From Devosia sp. (GTDB lineage Bacteria > Pseudomonadota > Alphaproteobacteria > Rhizobiales > Devosiaceae), in assembly GCF_014860165.1 (NCBI RefSeq), contig NZ_JACZKG010000012.1, positions 1 to 64,000 on the forward strand: a stretch of 64,000 bases of DNA, in the 5' to 3' direction. Of the stretch, positions 44,773 through 54,155 are shown piece after piece. Below the pieces are notes generated by a model. That model did not search any database, was not told the origin of the DNA, and worked only from the letters and a program-made list of their open reading frames with translations. Position 1 is the stretch's first letter; each line of letters opens with the position of its first letter. A program made the position numbers and the translations under genes.

Positions 44773-45450
44773 CTAGAAATCGAGGTCCGCATAGCCCTTG
44801 TGCGGCGGCATAGCCACGACGCGGTCGTTGAGCAGGGTGCGGAAGGCAGGGCGCGACTTGATGCGGGAATACCAGTCGCGGGTTTCCCCGGCCTTGCCCC
44901 AGTCGATGTCGCCCAGATAGTCGAGCGTGGACAGATGCGCCGCCAGGGCAAAATCGGCCAGGGTCAGGCTGTCGCCGGACAGCCAGGAGCGGGTGGCAAA
45001 CAGCCAGTTGAAGTAGAGCATGTGCTCGTTCAGGTTCGCCTTGGCCACGCGCAGCACGGCCGGATCGGGCGTGGCGCCCTTCTGGTCGCGCTTGACGATC
45101 TTTTCCTCGAGCACATAGCGGGTGACTTCGTCATTGAGCTTGAAGATCACCCATTCGATCAGCCGCCACATCTCGGCGCGCGGCCCCGGCTCGACCGGGA
45201 TAAGACCGGTGACGACGCTGGGGGTATAGAGATCCTCGATGGTATGGATATTGGCGAGCAGGCCGACAATGGGCTGGTCGTCGTCACCCAGGAAGATGGG
45301 CAAGGTGGCGGCGGGGTTGATCTCAAGCAACTCTGCCGTGCGCAGCCAGGGCTTGATCTCCTCCATGTCCAGCGGCACACCGTATTCGGCACACATCAGC
45401 CGGATGAGGCGCGAGGCGGGATCGAGGGGATGGTGCAGCAGGCTCGGCAT
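44773..45450 (-). CDS. Glutathione S-transferase family protein
   Basis: 225 residues. The N-terminal thioredoxin-like part has LDPASRLIRLMCAEYG and PAATLPIFLGDD, with the cis-Pro of the glutathione site; the helical C-terminal part has LADFALAAHLSTLDYLGDI. The usual catalytic Ser or Tyr is replaced or shifted, the first loop being HHPLDPASR, with Ser after the Pro. Cytoplasmic, substrate unknown. Separate from queG by the inverted repeat. Confidence 0.9.
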   Translation of the reverse strand: MPSLLHHPLDPASRLIRLMCAEYGVPLDMEEIKPWLRTAELLEINPAATLPIFLGDDDQPIVGLLANIHTIEDLYTPSVVTGLIPVEPGPRAEMWRLIEWVIFKLNDEVTRYVLEEKIVKRDQKGATPDPAVLRVAKANLNEHMLYFNWLFATRSWLSGDSLTLADFALAAHLSTLDYLGDIDWGKAGETRDWYSRIKSRPAFRTLLNDRVVAMPPHKGYADLDF

Positions 45451-45557
45451 ATGGACGCTCGTCTCTTCTTGCGGTTGCCGGGGCTGCTTGGCGCTGTGGG
45501 CGAACAGCGCTAGAGCTTGCCAGATATACAGCCCGCCTGACTGAATTAGGGGATCAA

Positions 45558-46370
45558 ATGAACGCCGATCAAGGTCTTTTTGTGCCGCTGATCCTTGGAA
45601 TTCTCGAAGGGCTTACCGAATTCCTGCCGGTGAGCTCCACCGGGCACCTGCTGCTGGCCGGCCATTTCTTCGGGCTGACCCAGCCGACGACATTCGTGGT
45701 GCTGATCCAGCTGGGGGCCATCCTGGCCGTCATCACCGTCTATTTCGCCAAATTGGGCATGCTGATCCGCGATGCGCTGACGGGCAAGGCCTATGCCTGG
45801 CAGTTCGCGCTGTCGGTGATCCTGGCCTGCCTGCCCGCGGTCGTGGCGGGCGTGTTGCTGCGGGATTTCATCCAGGGGGATCTGTGGGAATCGGCTGCCC
45901 TGATCTGCTGGACGCTGCTGATCGGCGGCATCGTCCTGCTGGTTGTCGACCGGCTGCCACTCGCCCCGAAATATGACGATATCTACCAGTTTCCCTGGCA
46001 TCTGGCCCTGATCGTGGGCCTGTTCCAGATGCTGAGCCTCGTTCCCGGCGTGTCGCGCTCGGGGGCGACAGTGGTGGGTGGCATGCTGTTTGGCGCCAGC
46101 AAGCGCGCGGCGGCGGAATTCACCTTCTTCATCGCCCTGCCGATCATGGTCGGCGCCTTCGGCTACGACCTCTACAAGAGCCGTGACCTGATCGACAGCT
46201 CCATCGCCCTCAATGTCGCCATCGGTTTTGCCGCCGCCTTCATCGTCGGGGCGCTGGTGGTGCGGTACCTGCTGGGCTTTGTCAGCAAATACGGCTTCGC
46301 CCCCTTTGCCTGGTGGCGCATCGTGGTGGGCATTGCCGGGCTGGTGGCAATCTACGCCCTGGGTCGGTAG
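45558..46370 (+). CDS. uppP: Undecaprenyl-diphosphatase UppP
   Basis: 270 residues and about eight membrane helices. The two catalytic motifs are EGLTEFLPVSSTGHL and LVPGVSRSGATVVG. It recycles the lipid carrier undecaprenyl phosphate from its diphosphate for peptidoglycan and other polymers, and can give bacitracin tolerance. Preceded by AGGGGA; convergent with lolA with a palindromic repeat between. Confidence 0.97.
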   Translation: MNADQGLFVPLILGILEGLTEFLPVSSTGHLLLAGHFFGLTQPTTFVVLIQLGAILAVITVYFAKLGMLIRDALTGKAYAWQFALSVILACLPAVVAGVLLRDFIQGDLWESAALICWTLLIGGIVLLVVDRLPLAPKYDDIYQFPWHLALIVGLFQMLSLVPGVSRSGATVVGGMLFGASKRAAAEFTFFIALPIMVGAFGYDLYKSRDLIDSSIALNVAIGFAAAFIVGALVVRYLLGFVSKYGFAPFAWWRIVVGIAGLVAIYALGR

Positions 46371-46406
46371 CTTTCTTGCCTCTCCCCTTGGGGAGAGGTG
46401 AAGGGC

Positions 46407-47030
46407 TTACTGCTCGAGCGGCTTGTAGGTCGCCGGGATGGAGAAGAAGGCGCGCGGGATTTCCACGTCCTTTTCCACGTCATAGAGTGAGAAGGTCAGC
46501 TCGGCGCCTGACGGCTCGACCAGGCTCCACTGGGCCAGTTCCTTGGTGTCGGTCCCGAAGATCAGCGATACCTGCACCGTGCCGGCGACGGTCTCGTCGA
46601 TCACTGTGATGGCCATGTAGCCATCGGACGTAGTGACATCGACGACATTGGCATTGAGCAGGTCGATCTTGTCGCCGAGGAACTGGCGCAGCGGGATCGA
46701 GTCCTGCGGATAGGCGTAATAGGTCTCGTCGCGCCGGTTGAGCACGTAGAAGCCGCGCCCGATCGAGACGATTTCCTCGCGGCTGGGCGGCGCGTAGCGG
46801 AAAGCGATCTTGTCGGGCCGCTCGAGGAAGAAGGTGCCTTCGGACCGCCCGCCATTGGTGTCGATCTGGAGGAACCGGCCAACCATGGTACGAATGGCTG
46901 AATTATGCGCGCCGATATCGGTGATGAGCTGCTGTTCTTCGGGCGTCAGCGCCCGGTCGAGGGCCCAGGCGGGAACGCCAAGGGCAAAGGCGGCGGAAAG
47001 GCCGAGCAGCAGGGCATCGCGGCGAATCAT
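46407..47030 (-). CDS. lolA: Outer membrane lipoprotein carrier protein LolA
   Basis: 207 residues with a signal peptide (hydrophobic core LLLGLSAAFALGVPAWA). The mature part starts with LTPEEQQLITDIGAHNSAI, followed by GRFLQIDTNGGRSEGTFFLERPDKIAFRY in shortened form and FYVLNRRDETYYAYPQDSIPL in shortened form, the LolA beta-barrel pattern. It ferries lipoproteins across the periplasm. It lies downstream of ftsK on the same strand, with a small plus-strand gene between. Confidence 0.92.
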   Translation of the reverse strand: MIRRDALLLGLSAAFALGVPAWALDRALTPEEQQLITDIGAHNSAIRTMVGRFLQIDTNGGRSEGTFFLERPDKIAFRYAPPSREEIVSIGRGFYVLNRRDETYYAYPQDSIPLRQFLGDKIDLLNANVVDVTTSDGYMAITVIDETVAGTVQVSLIFGTDTKELAQWSLVEPSGAELTFSLYDVEKDVEIPRAFFSIPATYKPLEQ

Positions 47031-47144
47031 GGAGGAAGGTCCCCGACTATTGGTTGGTTATAGGCTAACCTAGAAAGCAATTGCGGCAACAGGTGGTTCC
47101 CACCGTTCAGCTGCCATACAGCTAATGCCATGAGGGAGATGACG

Positions 47145-47450
47145 ATGGCGCGATGGAAATGGGTTGGTTTGGTTATGCTGACGGGGACCGTGCCGGCGAT
47201 GGCGGCGCTGCCGCCGCACTACCAGCGACAGGATGAACTCGAAGCCATTATCGGGCATGTGGTCGAGGAATTCGGCATCGATCACCCCATCGAGTCCATC
47301 ATGATGAAGGGCACCGACTTCTATGACGTCATCAGCGGCGCGTGCCGCATGGAGGTGGTCATCGTCGACGTGCCGCCGGCGGCCGGGGCCGAGCCGATGG
47401 CCGGCCCGCGCCAGTTCGCTGTCGAATCCGGCCCCTTGGTCTGCGAGTAG
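47145..47450 (+). CDS. Small secreted protein of unknown function
   Basis: About 101 residues from the ATG at 47145 (GAGGGAG 9 nt upstream). A signal peptide (WVGLVMLTGTVPAMA) precedes about 80 residues with two Cys and the stretch DELEAIIGHVVEEFGIDHP. I know no family. It lies between lolA and ftsK, on the opposite strand to both. The signal peptide and ribosome binding site support it. Confidence 0.55.
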   Translation: MARWKWVGLVMLTGTVPAMAALPPHYQRQDELEAIIGHVVEEFGIDHPIESIMMKGTDFYDVISGACRMEVVIVDVPPAAGAEPMAGPRQFAVESGPLVCE

Positions 47451-47479
47451 GGTTCGGAGCGCCACGCGAGACGCCGGAC

Positions 47480-47510
47480 AAAACGAATGCCCCGGCACTC
47501 GGGCCGGGGC
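47480..47510 (-). terminator. Probable terminator after ftsK
   Basis: On the minus strand GCCCCGGC-CCGAGT-GCCGGGGC is followed by ATTCGTTTTG, a weak T tract, about 26 bp after the ftsK stop. Confidence 0.5.
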
Positions 47511-47535
47511 TCGGATGTTCTGATGCCCGTCGGCG

Positions 47536-50262
47536 CTAATAGCCGTCGGCGTTATTGCCGACCAGGATTTCGCGCTTGCCGGCGTGGTTGGCCTGGGAGA
47601 TGACGCCTTCGCGCTCCATGCGCTCGATCAGGGTCGCAGCCTTGTTGTAGCCGATGGCGAGGCGCCGCTGGACATAGGAGGTGGAGGCCTTCTTGTCTGA
47701 CAGCACGATATGGACTGCCTTGTCGTAGAGTTCGTCGCCCGAACCGGCATAGTCGTCGCCGCCCGAGGCACCGTCGCCGCCGAATTCGCCGCCTTCGTCT
47801 TCCTCCTCGGTGATCGAATCGAGGTAGTCGGGCTGGCCCTGGCTCTTGAGATGGGCCACCACGGCCTCGACTTCGCTGTCGGCCACGAAGGGGCCGTGCA
47901 GGCGCTTGGTGCGGCCACCCGAGGCCATGTAGAGCATGTCGCCATTGCCCAGCAGCTGCTCGGCGCCCTGCTCGCCCAGAATGGTGCGCGAATCGATCTT
48001 GGACGTCACCATGAAGGAGATGCGCGTGGGGAAGTTGGCCTTGATCGTGCCGGTGATGACGTCGACCGAGGGGCGCTGGGTGGCGGTAATGATATGGATG
48101 CCGGCGGCACGGGCCATCTGGGCGAGGCGCTGGATGGCACCTTCGATGTCCTTGCCGGCCACCATCATCAGGTCGGCCATTTCGTCGACGATGACGACGA
48201 TATAGGGCAAGGGCTCGAGATCGAACTCTTCGCTCTCGAAGATTGCCTCGCCGGTCTCGCGGTCAAAGCCGGTCTGCACGGTGCGGGTGATGACCTCGCC
48301 CTTGGCCTTGGATTCGGTGACGCGCTGGTTGAAGCCGTCGATATTGCGGACGCCGATCTTGCTCATCTTGCGATAGCGATCTTCCATCTCGCGCACGGCC
48401 CATTTGAGCGCCACCACCGCCTTTTGCGGATCGGTGACGACGGGGGTCAGCAGATGCGGGATGCCGTCATAGATGCTCAGTTCCAGCATCTTGGGGTCGA
48501 TCATGATCATGCGGCACTGCTCGGGCGTCATCTGGTAGAGCAGGCTGAGGATGAAGGTGTTGATACCCACCGACTTGCCCGAGCCGGTAGTGCCGGCGAT
48601 CAGCAGATGCGGCATGCGCGCCAAGTCGGCGATGACAGGCTCGCCGCCAATGGTCTTGCCCAGGCAGATGGGGAGCTTGCCCTTCATCTTCTCGAAATCG
48701 GAAGAGGCCAGCATTTCGCGGAAATAGACGGTTTCGCGGACCTGGTTGGGCAGCTCGATGCCGATGGCATTGCGGCCGGGCACCACGGCGACGCGGGCGG
48801 AGATGGCGCTCATCGAGCGGGCGATATCGTCGGCCAGCGAAATGACGCGGGATGATTTGATGCCCGGGGCCGGTTCGAGTTCGAACAGGGTGACCACCGG
48901 GCCGGGGCGGACATTGATGATGTCGCCCTTGACGCCGAAATCGCTCAGCACTTCCTCGAGGCGCCGTGCCATGGCTTCGAGCCGCTCGGGCGCATGCTCG
49001 GGCGACGGGCCAAGATGCTTGGGCTCCGACAGCAGGCTCAGCGGCGGCAGCTCGAAGCCGCCGGGCTCATCGAGGAAGGAGGCCTGGGCCTCGCGCATCA
49101 TGCGCTGGCCGGGCACCGGGCGGGGCGCTGGGGCAGCGACGCGGGGCTTGGCCGGATCGACCGGGTGGAAGCGCGAATCGCCGCGCTGCTGGTGACTGGG
49201 TATGGGCGCCGACGGGGCATCGGGCACAAAGGGGATGTCGTCCTCGGCCTCATCAGGGTAGTCGAGTTCGGTATCGTCGTAGCTGGGCCGGGCATTGATG
49301 CGGGGCGAGATTTCAGGCTCGGCCGCGAAGGCCGGTTCGACGGGGGCGTGAATACGGCGCGCTTGGGGCGGGGCGACGGAGGGCTCGCGCCGTTCGGCCA
49401 CAGGGCCGTGACCATCCAGGCTCGGCTCGACCTCGTCGTCGCGCCAGCTGGCGGTCTCGGCGGCCCGACGCTCGGCATGGTTGGCGCGGGCGCGGCGGAA
49501 CGCGGTGCGCAGCGAATAGCCGGTATGGACGACGGCGCCGAGCACGATATCGACGATCGGGTTGGTCTCGGGCTCATCAGCTTCGACCGGGGCGGCAGCG
49601 CCCTTGCGACCGGCGGCGGCTGACGCGGGCTTGCGCGGGCCTGTCGGCACCGCGGTGCCCAGGCCCATGGCAATCCAGAAGGCGGCAGTCGCCGGAATGG
49701 CAATGATGATGGCAAACAGCACCGCGGTCACCGCCTGCGGCGCTTCGCCGGTGACGAGCGCGGCCAGTCCGACAAAGCCGTTACCAATGAGGCCGCCAAG
49801 GCCAGTGGGCAGCGGCCAGCTTGCCGGCATGGCAACGAAGGAGAGCACGCCCGCGAGCAGCAGCGTGGCGGCGATCCAGGCCAGCGAGCGCAGGCCCATA
49901 TGGCTGGGCATGCGGCGACGGGCGAAGGCCCAGCCCCACAGAGCGGGCGGCACCAGCAGCGCCAGCGCGGCAAGGCCAAAGACCTGGAATAGCGCATCGG
50001 CGATGGCTGCGCCGGGAAAGCCCAGCCAGTTGGCCGGTGCCTTGGATGTCGCATAGGAGAAGCTCGGATCGTCCACCGACCAGGAGGCGAGAGCGACCAG
50101 GCAGATGCCGACGAGGCCGAGCAGCACCAGACCCACCACGCGCACCGGAATGCGAATCGCCAGAGCCGGCGGCGGCACCGGAGCGGTCCTGGTGGCGCCG
50201 GCGCGCGAGCGCTGCGGCACGGAGCGGATTTCGTCAAGCACTGGCGAGGGAGAACTGGGCAT
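47536..50262 (-). CDS. ftsK: DNA translocase FtsK
   Basis: About 908 residues from the ATG at 50262, with 50301 as an alternative. Four to five N-terminal membrane helices (within about 40-200) anchor it at the division site. A long Pro/Glu-rich linker follows, then the RecA-like motor with [13 protein letters not shown] (Walker A), [21 protein letters not shown] in shortened form and VDEMADLM (Walker B), and a C-terminal gamma winged helix ([17 protein letters not shown]) that reads orienting sequences. It moves and resolves chromosomes at cytokinesis. Confidence 0.96.
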   Translation of the reverse strand: MPSSPSPVLDEIRSVPQRSRAGATRTAPVPPPALAIRIPVRVVGLVLLGLVGICLVALASWSVDDPSFSYATSKAPANWLGFPGAAIADALFQVFGLAALALLVPPALWGWAFARRRMPSHMGLRSLAWIAATLLLAGVLSFVAMPASWPLPTGLGGLIGNGFVGLAALVTGEAPQAVTAVLFAIIIAIPATAAFWIAMGLGTAVPTGPRKPASAAAGRKGAAAPVEADEPETNPIVDIVLGAVVHTGYSLRTAFRRARANHAERRAAETASWRDDEVEPSLDGHGPVAERREPSVAPPQARRIHAPVEPAFAAEPEISPRINARPSYDDTELDYPDEAEDDIPFVPDAPSAPIPSHQQRGDSRFHPVDPAKPRVAAPAPRPVPGQRMMREAQASFLDEPGGFELPPLSLLSEPKHLGPSPEHAPERLEAMARRLEEVLSDFGVKGDIINVRPGPVVTLFELEPAPGIKSSRVISLADDIARSMSAISARVAVVPGRNAIGIELPNQVRETVYFREMLASSDFEKMKGKLPICLGKTIGGEPVIADLARMPHLLIAGTTGSGKSVGINTFILSLLYQMTPEQCRMIMIDPKMLELSIYDGIPHLLTPVVTDPQKAVVALKWAVREMEDRYRKMSKIGVRNIDGFNQRVTESKAKGEVITRTVQTGFDRETGEAIFESEEFDLEPLPYIVVIVDEMADLMMVAGKDIEGAIQRLAQMARAAGIHIITATQRPSVDVITGTIKANFPTRISFMVTSKIDSRTILGEQGAEQLLGNGDMLYMASGGRTKRLHGPFVADSEVEAVVAHLKSQGQPDYLDSITEEEDEGGEFGGDGASGGDDYAGSGDELYDKAVHIVLSDKKASTSYVQRRLAIGYNKAATLIERMEREGVISQANHAGKREILVGNNADGY

Positions 50263-50357
50263 GGGCGAACTCAATACTTGCCCGGCTGAGACCGGGCCCA
50301 CATTGCCGCCATGCTAGAGCGATCGGGTTAACCCAAGGCTAACCATGGGTGTTGGGA

Positions 50358-50491
50358 GGGGCCTCTTTACCTCTCCCTTCGGGGAAAGGTCGGAGCGAAG
50401 CGACGGGTGAGGGGCCTTTTCTCGGCTCGATGTTGGGGGAAGGCCCCTCACCCGACCCAATAGGTCGACCTCTCCTCCGAAGGGAGAGGTG
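50358..50491. repeat. REP-like inverted repeats downstream of amtB
   Basis: ACCTCTCCCTTCGGGGAAAGGT and TCTCCTCCGAAGGGAGAGGT flank GTGAGGGGCC and GGCCCCTCAC, giving a large inverted element similar to those at 20781 and 23137. It lies after the terminator at 50490, between ftsK and amtB. Confidence 0.8.
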
Positions 50492-50528
50492 AAGAAAGAA
50501 ACGGCCCGCTTCCGGAGAAGCGGGCCAG
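50490..50528 (-). terminator. Terminator downstream of the amtB-side inverted repeat
   Basis: On the minus strand GGCCCGCTT-CTCCGG-AAGCGGGCC has a 9-bp perfect stem and is followed by GTTTCTTTCTTC. It lies about 200 bp after the amtB stop, beyond the 27-bp inverted repeat. Confidence 0.75.
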
Positions 50529-50571
50529 GGGGACCGCGCGGGTCGCGAGGGAGAGCGTGCCGCGGGTAAAG

Positions 50572-50665
50572 ACGTTGATCGTGGAGTGCGGCCCGTGCAG
50601 TTTTGCGAGTGGGAAGCCTCTGTGGCGGGCCAAGAGGGGCACGAGCCGCACGCCACGATCAACGT
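50572..50665 (-). other. 94-nt structure with 27-bp near-perfect inverted arms
   Basis: The arms at 50572-50598 and 50639-50665 are complementary over 27 bp with two mismatches (core ACGTTGATCGTGG). The 40-nt loop contains a smaller CCTCT/AGAGG pair. It lies in the 3' part of the glnK-amtB transcript, before the terminator at 50490, so it could be an mRNA 3' structure or a small RNA. No ORF is convincing here, though a short ORF begins inside it on the minus strand. Confidence 0.6.
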
Positions 50666-50734
50666 TCGCATGATCCTTGAGTCGACCATGCGAGGGAGAG
50701 GCGGGCGGCGCGGACGCCGCCCGGAAAGTCGGAC

Positions 50735-52096
50735 TTAGTTGTAGGCGCGTTCGCCGTGGCTCGAGAGATCCAGGCCATCGCTTTCGCTCGATTCGGGGAC
50801 GCGGGCGCCGCCGAAGATGGCCTTGACGATGAGCATGGCGACCAGGGCAACCACACCCGACCAGACCACGGCGATGCCGACGGCAGTGAGCTGGATCATG
50901 AACTGGCCAGTGATCGAGTATTCCTCGGCAACGCCCAGCGGATAGCCGCCGAGGCCGGGAGCGGCAACGATGGCGGTGCCCAGGGCACCGACGATACCGC
51001 CGACACCATGGATGCCGAACACGTCGAGGCTGTCGTCATACTTGAGCATGGGCTTGAGGTTGACGACTGCCCACAGGCAGACGATGCCGGCAACGGCGCC
51101 GAGCACGATGGCGCCACCGATACCGGCAAAGCCGGCAGCAGGGGTGATGGCCACGAGGCCGGCAACGGCACCCGAGACAGCGCCCAGGGCCGAAGCATGG
51201 CCGCGGGTGACCTTTTCGCCGATAGCCCAGGCCAGGGCCGCAGCAGACGGCGCCAGGATGGTGTTGATCAGGGCGACGGCAGTCAGCGAATTGGCCTCAA
51301 GGTTGGAGCCGGCGTTGAAGCCGAACCAGCCGAACCACAGCATGCCGGCACCGACAAAGGTCCAGACCAGGTTGTGGGGAGCGATCGGCTCCTTCATGTA
51401 GCCCAGGCGCGGGCCAAGCACGATGGCGGCGACGAGTGCGGCCACACCGGAATTGATGTGAACCACGGTACCGCCGGCGAAGTCATAGGCGCCCATGCCG
51501 AACAGCAGACCAGGGCCGGCCCAGACCATGTGGGCGATCGGCAGATAGGAGAAGGTGAACCAGATGGCGAGGAACGTCAGCAGCGCGCCGAACTTCATGC
51601 GCTCGGCGATGCCGCCGACGATGAGGGTGGCAGTGATGCAGGCGAAGGTCATCTGGAAGGCCACGAACACCATTTCAGGCAGCTCGAAACCAGCCGAGAA
51701 GGTGGCGGCGGTGGATTCGAGCGTGACGCCCGACAGGAAGAACTTGGAGAAATCGCCGATGAAGGCCGAGAGGCCGCCTTCGGTGGGGCCGGCAAAGGCC
51801 AGCGAGTAGCCGTAGGCAACCCAGAGGATGGCGATCAGCGAGAAGCCGAGGAACACCTGGGTCAGCACCGAGAGGATATTCTTGGCGCGGACCAGGCCGC
51901 CATAGAACAGGGCGAGGCCCGGCACGGTCATGAAGATCACGACCATGGTGCAGACCATCATCCAGGCGGTGTCACCCTTGTCGACAACGGCCGCGGCTTC
52001 TTCAACGACGGGCGCGGCAGCGTCCTGGGCAAATGCGGGCAGGGCCAGCAGGAGGGAGGCGAGTGCGACGCTTCCCAAAATCTTTGACGTCTTCAT
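50735..52096 (-). CDS. amtB: Ammonium transporter AmtB
   Basis: 453 residues with an N-terminal signal peptide (ILGSVALASLLLALPAFA) and 11 membrane helices. It shows the family motifs DFAGGTVVHINSGVAAL, ALGAVSGAVAGLVAITPAAGF in shortened form and GIHGVGGIVGALG, which hold the twin His and the ammonia pore. It imports ammonium; GlnK, encoded just upstream, plugs the channel when nitrogen is plentiful. The pair glnK-amtB is one operon, with a 21-bp gap. Confidence 0.97.
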   Translation of the reverse strand: MKTSKILGSVALASLLLALPAFAQDAAAPVVEEAAAVVDKGDTAWMMVCTMVVIFMTVPGLALFYGGLVRAKNILSVLTQVFLGFSLIAILWVAYGYSLAFAGPTEGGLSAFIGDFSKFFLSGVTLESTAATFSAGFELPEMVFVAFQMTFACITATLIVGGIAERMKFGALLTFLAIWFTFSYLPIAHMVWAGPGLLFGMGAYDFAGGTVVHINSGVAALVAAIVLGPRLGYMKEPIAPHNLVWTFVGAGMLWFGWFGFNAGSNLEANSLTAVALINTILAPSAAALAWAIGEKVTRGHASALGAVSGAVAGLVAITPAAGFAGIGGAIVLGAVAGIVCLWAVVNLKPMLKYDDSLDVFGIHGVGGIVGALGTAIVAAPGLGGYPLGVAEEYSITGQFMIQLTAVGIAVVWSGVVALVAMLIVKAIFGGARVPESSESDGLDLSSHGERAYN

Positions 52097-52117
52097 CTGT
52101 TTTTCTCCCGATGACGC

Positions 52118-52456
52118 TTAGAGGGCAGCCGCGCCGGTTTCACCGGTACGGATACGGGTGACGGCAAGCAGATCGAGCACGAAGATCTTGCCATCGCCGA
52201 TGCGACCGGTCTGGGCGCTGTCGCGGATGGCGGTGCTCACGGCATCGGCGAGCGCGTCATCAACGGCGATCTCGACCTTGAGCTTGGGCAGGAAGTGCAC
52301 GGCATATTCGGTGCCGCGGTAGATTTCCGAATGCCCCTTCTGGCGGCCATAACCCTTCACCTCGGTCACGGTCATGCCGTGAACGTCGAGTGAGTTGAGA
52401 GCCTGGCGAACCTCTTCGAGGCGTGATGGCTTGATAATTGCGATCACCAGTTTCAT
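52118..52456 (-). CDS. glnK: Nitrogen regulatory protein P-II
   Basis: 112 residues from MKLVIAIIKPSRLEEVRQAL, with AAAGGGG upstream. The T-loop Tyr for uridylylation is in RGTEYAVHFLPK, and the C-terminal signature is GRIGDGKIFVLDL. A trimer that senses 2-oxoglutarate and ATP/ADP. Called glnK rather than glnB because of the amtB neighbour. Its promoter has sigma-54- and NtrC-like sequences. Confidence 0.95.
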   Translation of the reverse strand: MKLVIAIIKPSRLEEVRQALNSLDVHGMTVTEVKGYGRQKGHSEIYRGTEYAVHFLPKLKVEIAVDDALADAVSTAIRDSAQTGRIGDGKIFVLDLLAVTRIRTGETGAAAL

Positions 52457-52501
52457 GTGAGCCCCTTTGCGCTTGGCGCTTGTCTGGAATGGCAAACTAG
52501 A

Positions 52502-52517
52502 CTCAAGCGCCGTGCCA
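52502..52517 (-). promoter_or_regulatory. Sigma-54-like promoter of glnK-amtB
   Basis: On the minus strand TGGCACGGCGCTTGAG fits TGGCAC-N5-TTGCW except that the -12 GC is GA. The GG to -12 spacing of 10 is correct. It lies 46-61 nt before the glnK start. Confidence 0.55.
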
Positions 52518-52600
52518 GTTGGACAGCACCCCTAAAATCCGCATGAATTCAAAGGGTTAACGATTTGAAAATCGATCCTGCGCGTGCGGCCCAACCGAAA

Positions 52601-52617
52601 TGCGTAATTATTGTGCA
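52601..52617. promoter_or_regulatory. NtrC-type binding site
   Basis: TGC-N11-GCA within the palindrome AAATGC...GCATTT, matching the NtrC consensus spacing (TGCAC-N7-GTGCA). It lies about 93 bp upstream of the -24 element of glnK, a usual enhancer distance, and 102 bp before the divergent UbiH-like gene. Confidence 0.5.
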
Positions 52618-52718
52618 TTTCTGGACCGAGTTGAACAAATATGAAGCAGCGCCGCGGCGATCCGCGCGCTTGCGCAAAACGACAGCAGGACCACAATAGA
52701 ACTCCAAGGAGACCGGAG

Positions 52719-53936
52719 ATGAGTGAGCAGGCCTATGACGTGCTGATCGTCGGCGGTGGCCCAGTGGGGCTGACGCTGGCCCTGGCACTGGTGCAGTCGG
52801 CAAGGGGCATCCGTGTGGGCCTCGTCGACCGGCGGCCGCTTTCGGTGCCGCGGGACGCGCGCGCCTCGGCCATCGCCGCCGGCGTGCGGCGCGTCTTCGA
52901 GACGCTGGGCGTGTGGCCCGGCATGGCGGGGGCGGCGCAACCGATCACCACGATGCGCATCACCGATTCGGGCCAGGGTGATATTTCGCGGCCCCTGTTC
53001 CTCACCTTCGACGGCGATATCGCACCGGGCGAGGCCTTTGCCCACATGGTACCCAACAGCGTCAGCGCGCAGGTGCTGCTCGACGCTGTGGCCGATAAGA
53101 TCTCGGTCATCGCACCGGCAACGATCAGCGGCTATACCGTCGAGGGCGGGGCAGCCCGCCTGATGCTGGACGCTGGCCGCATCCTGACTGCGCCGCTGCT
53201 GGTTGCCGCCGATGGTGGGCAATCCGCGCTGCGCGGCATGGCGGGCATCGGCGTCATCGCCCACGACTATCAACAGACCGGGCTGGTCACCACTATCGGC
53301 CATGAACTGCCCCATAACGGCGTGGCCTATGAGCATTTCCGCCCCGCCGGACCCTTTGCCAGCCTGCCGCTGCCAGGCAATCGCTCTTCGCTGGTCTGGA
53401 CCGAGAGCCGGGAGGCGGCGCCACGATTCCTCGCCATGGAGCAGGCGCAACTGGCCCGGGAGATCGAGGCGGTGATGGGCTCGACGCTGGGCGCGGTGAC
53501 GGTGGAGGAAAAGCTGATGGGCTTTCCGCTCCGGCTGCAGATCGCGCGCGAATTCGTCGCCCCGCGGCTGGCGCTGGTGGGCGACGCGGCCCATGTGGTT
53601 CATCCCATTGCCGGCCAGGGCCTCAATCTGGGCCTCAAGGATGTGGCGGCTTTGGCCGAAGTGGTCATCGAGGCGATCCGCCTGGGGCTCGACCATGGCA
53701 GCGACGACGTGCTGGGCCGCTACCAGAGCTGGCGCCGGCTCGATACATCGGCCATGGCCGCGATGACCGACGGACTCAACCGGCTCTTTTCCAACGACCT
53801 GGCGCCGGTGCGCGCCTTGCGCGATTTCGGCCTGGGCCTGGTGGATCGAGCCGGCCCTATCAAGTCGGCGCTGATCCGCACCGCTTCGGGTGTCTCGCCC
53901 AGCGGTCCGAGGCTGCTGAGCGGTCTGCCGATCTGA
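52719..53936 (+). CDS. UbiH/UbiF/VisC-like FAD monooxygenase
   Basis: 405 residues from the ATG at 52719 with AAGGAG upstream. FAD motif VLIVGGGPVGLTLALAL, a DG motif (VAADGGQSALRG) and the GD motif with the ribityl-binding LVGDAAHVVHPIAGQGLNLGLKD in shortened form identify the family, which hydroxylates the ubiquinone ring. Which position (C1, C5, C6) cannot be decided, so no symbol is given. The KTSC gene follows 3 bases after the stop. Confidence 0.92.
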   Translation: MSEQAYDVLIVGGGPVGLTLALALVQSARGIRVGLVDRRPLSVPRDARASAIAAGVRRVFETLGVWPGMAGAAQPITTMRITDSGQGDISRPLFLTFDGDIAPGEAFAHMVPNSVSAQVLLDAVADKISVIAPATISGYTVEGGAARLMLDAGRILTAPLLVAADGGQSALRGMAGIGVIAHDYQQTGLVTTIGHELPHNGVAYEHFRPAGPFASLPLPGNRSSLVWTESREAAPRFLAMEQAQLAREIEAVMGSTLGAVTVEEKLMGFPLRLQIAREFVAPRLALVGDAAHVVHPIAGQGLNLGLKDVAALAEVVIEAIRLGLDHGSDDVLGRYQSWRRLDTSAMAAMTDGLNRLFSNDLAPVRALRDFGLGLVDRAGPIKSALIRTASGVSPSGPRLLSGLPI

Positions 53937-53939
53937 GCC

Positions 53940-54152
53940 ATGGTCCGCTTCGATTCCAGCGCCATCTGGCGAGCGGAATATGACCCGGACGAGCAGTTGC
54001 TGCAGCTGTGGTTCACGGGCGATGCGCTGCCCTATGGCTATCGCCACGTCCCCGAGGATGTGTTCGACGAACTCTGTGCCGCCGATTCGCAGGGCCGGTT
54101 CTTCGCCGCCCATGTCCGCGACCGCTACGAGGTCATTCCACCTCCTGAATGA
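53940..54152 (+). CDS. KTSC domain protein
   Basis: 70 residues. SSAIWRAEYDPDEQLLQLWF and YGYRHVPEDVFDELCAADSQGRFF are the pattern of the KTSC domain, a small fold often found alone or fused to nucleic-acid enzymes such as lysyl-tRNA synthetase. The name-giving KTSC residues at the end are not conserved here. It is coupled to the UbiH-like gene; function unknown. Confidence 0.8.
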   Translation: MVRFDSSAIWRAEYDPDEQLLQLWFTGDALPYGYRHVPEDVFDELCAADSQGRFFAAHVRDRYEVIPPPE

Positions 54153-54155
54153 CGG

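Noticed and set aside
50339-50689. Minus-strand ORFs after amtB (about 67 and 116 residues)
   Set aside because: Both arms of a long inverted repeat lie within them, and the translations are low-complexity Pro/Ser/Arg sequence without a clear ribosome binding site.
50752-52087. 443-residue plus-strand ORF
   Set aside because: Antisense to amtB; composition is Asp/Gly/His-rich shadow sequence.
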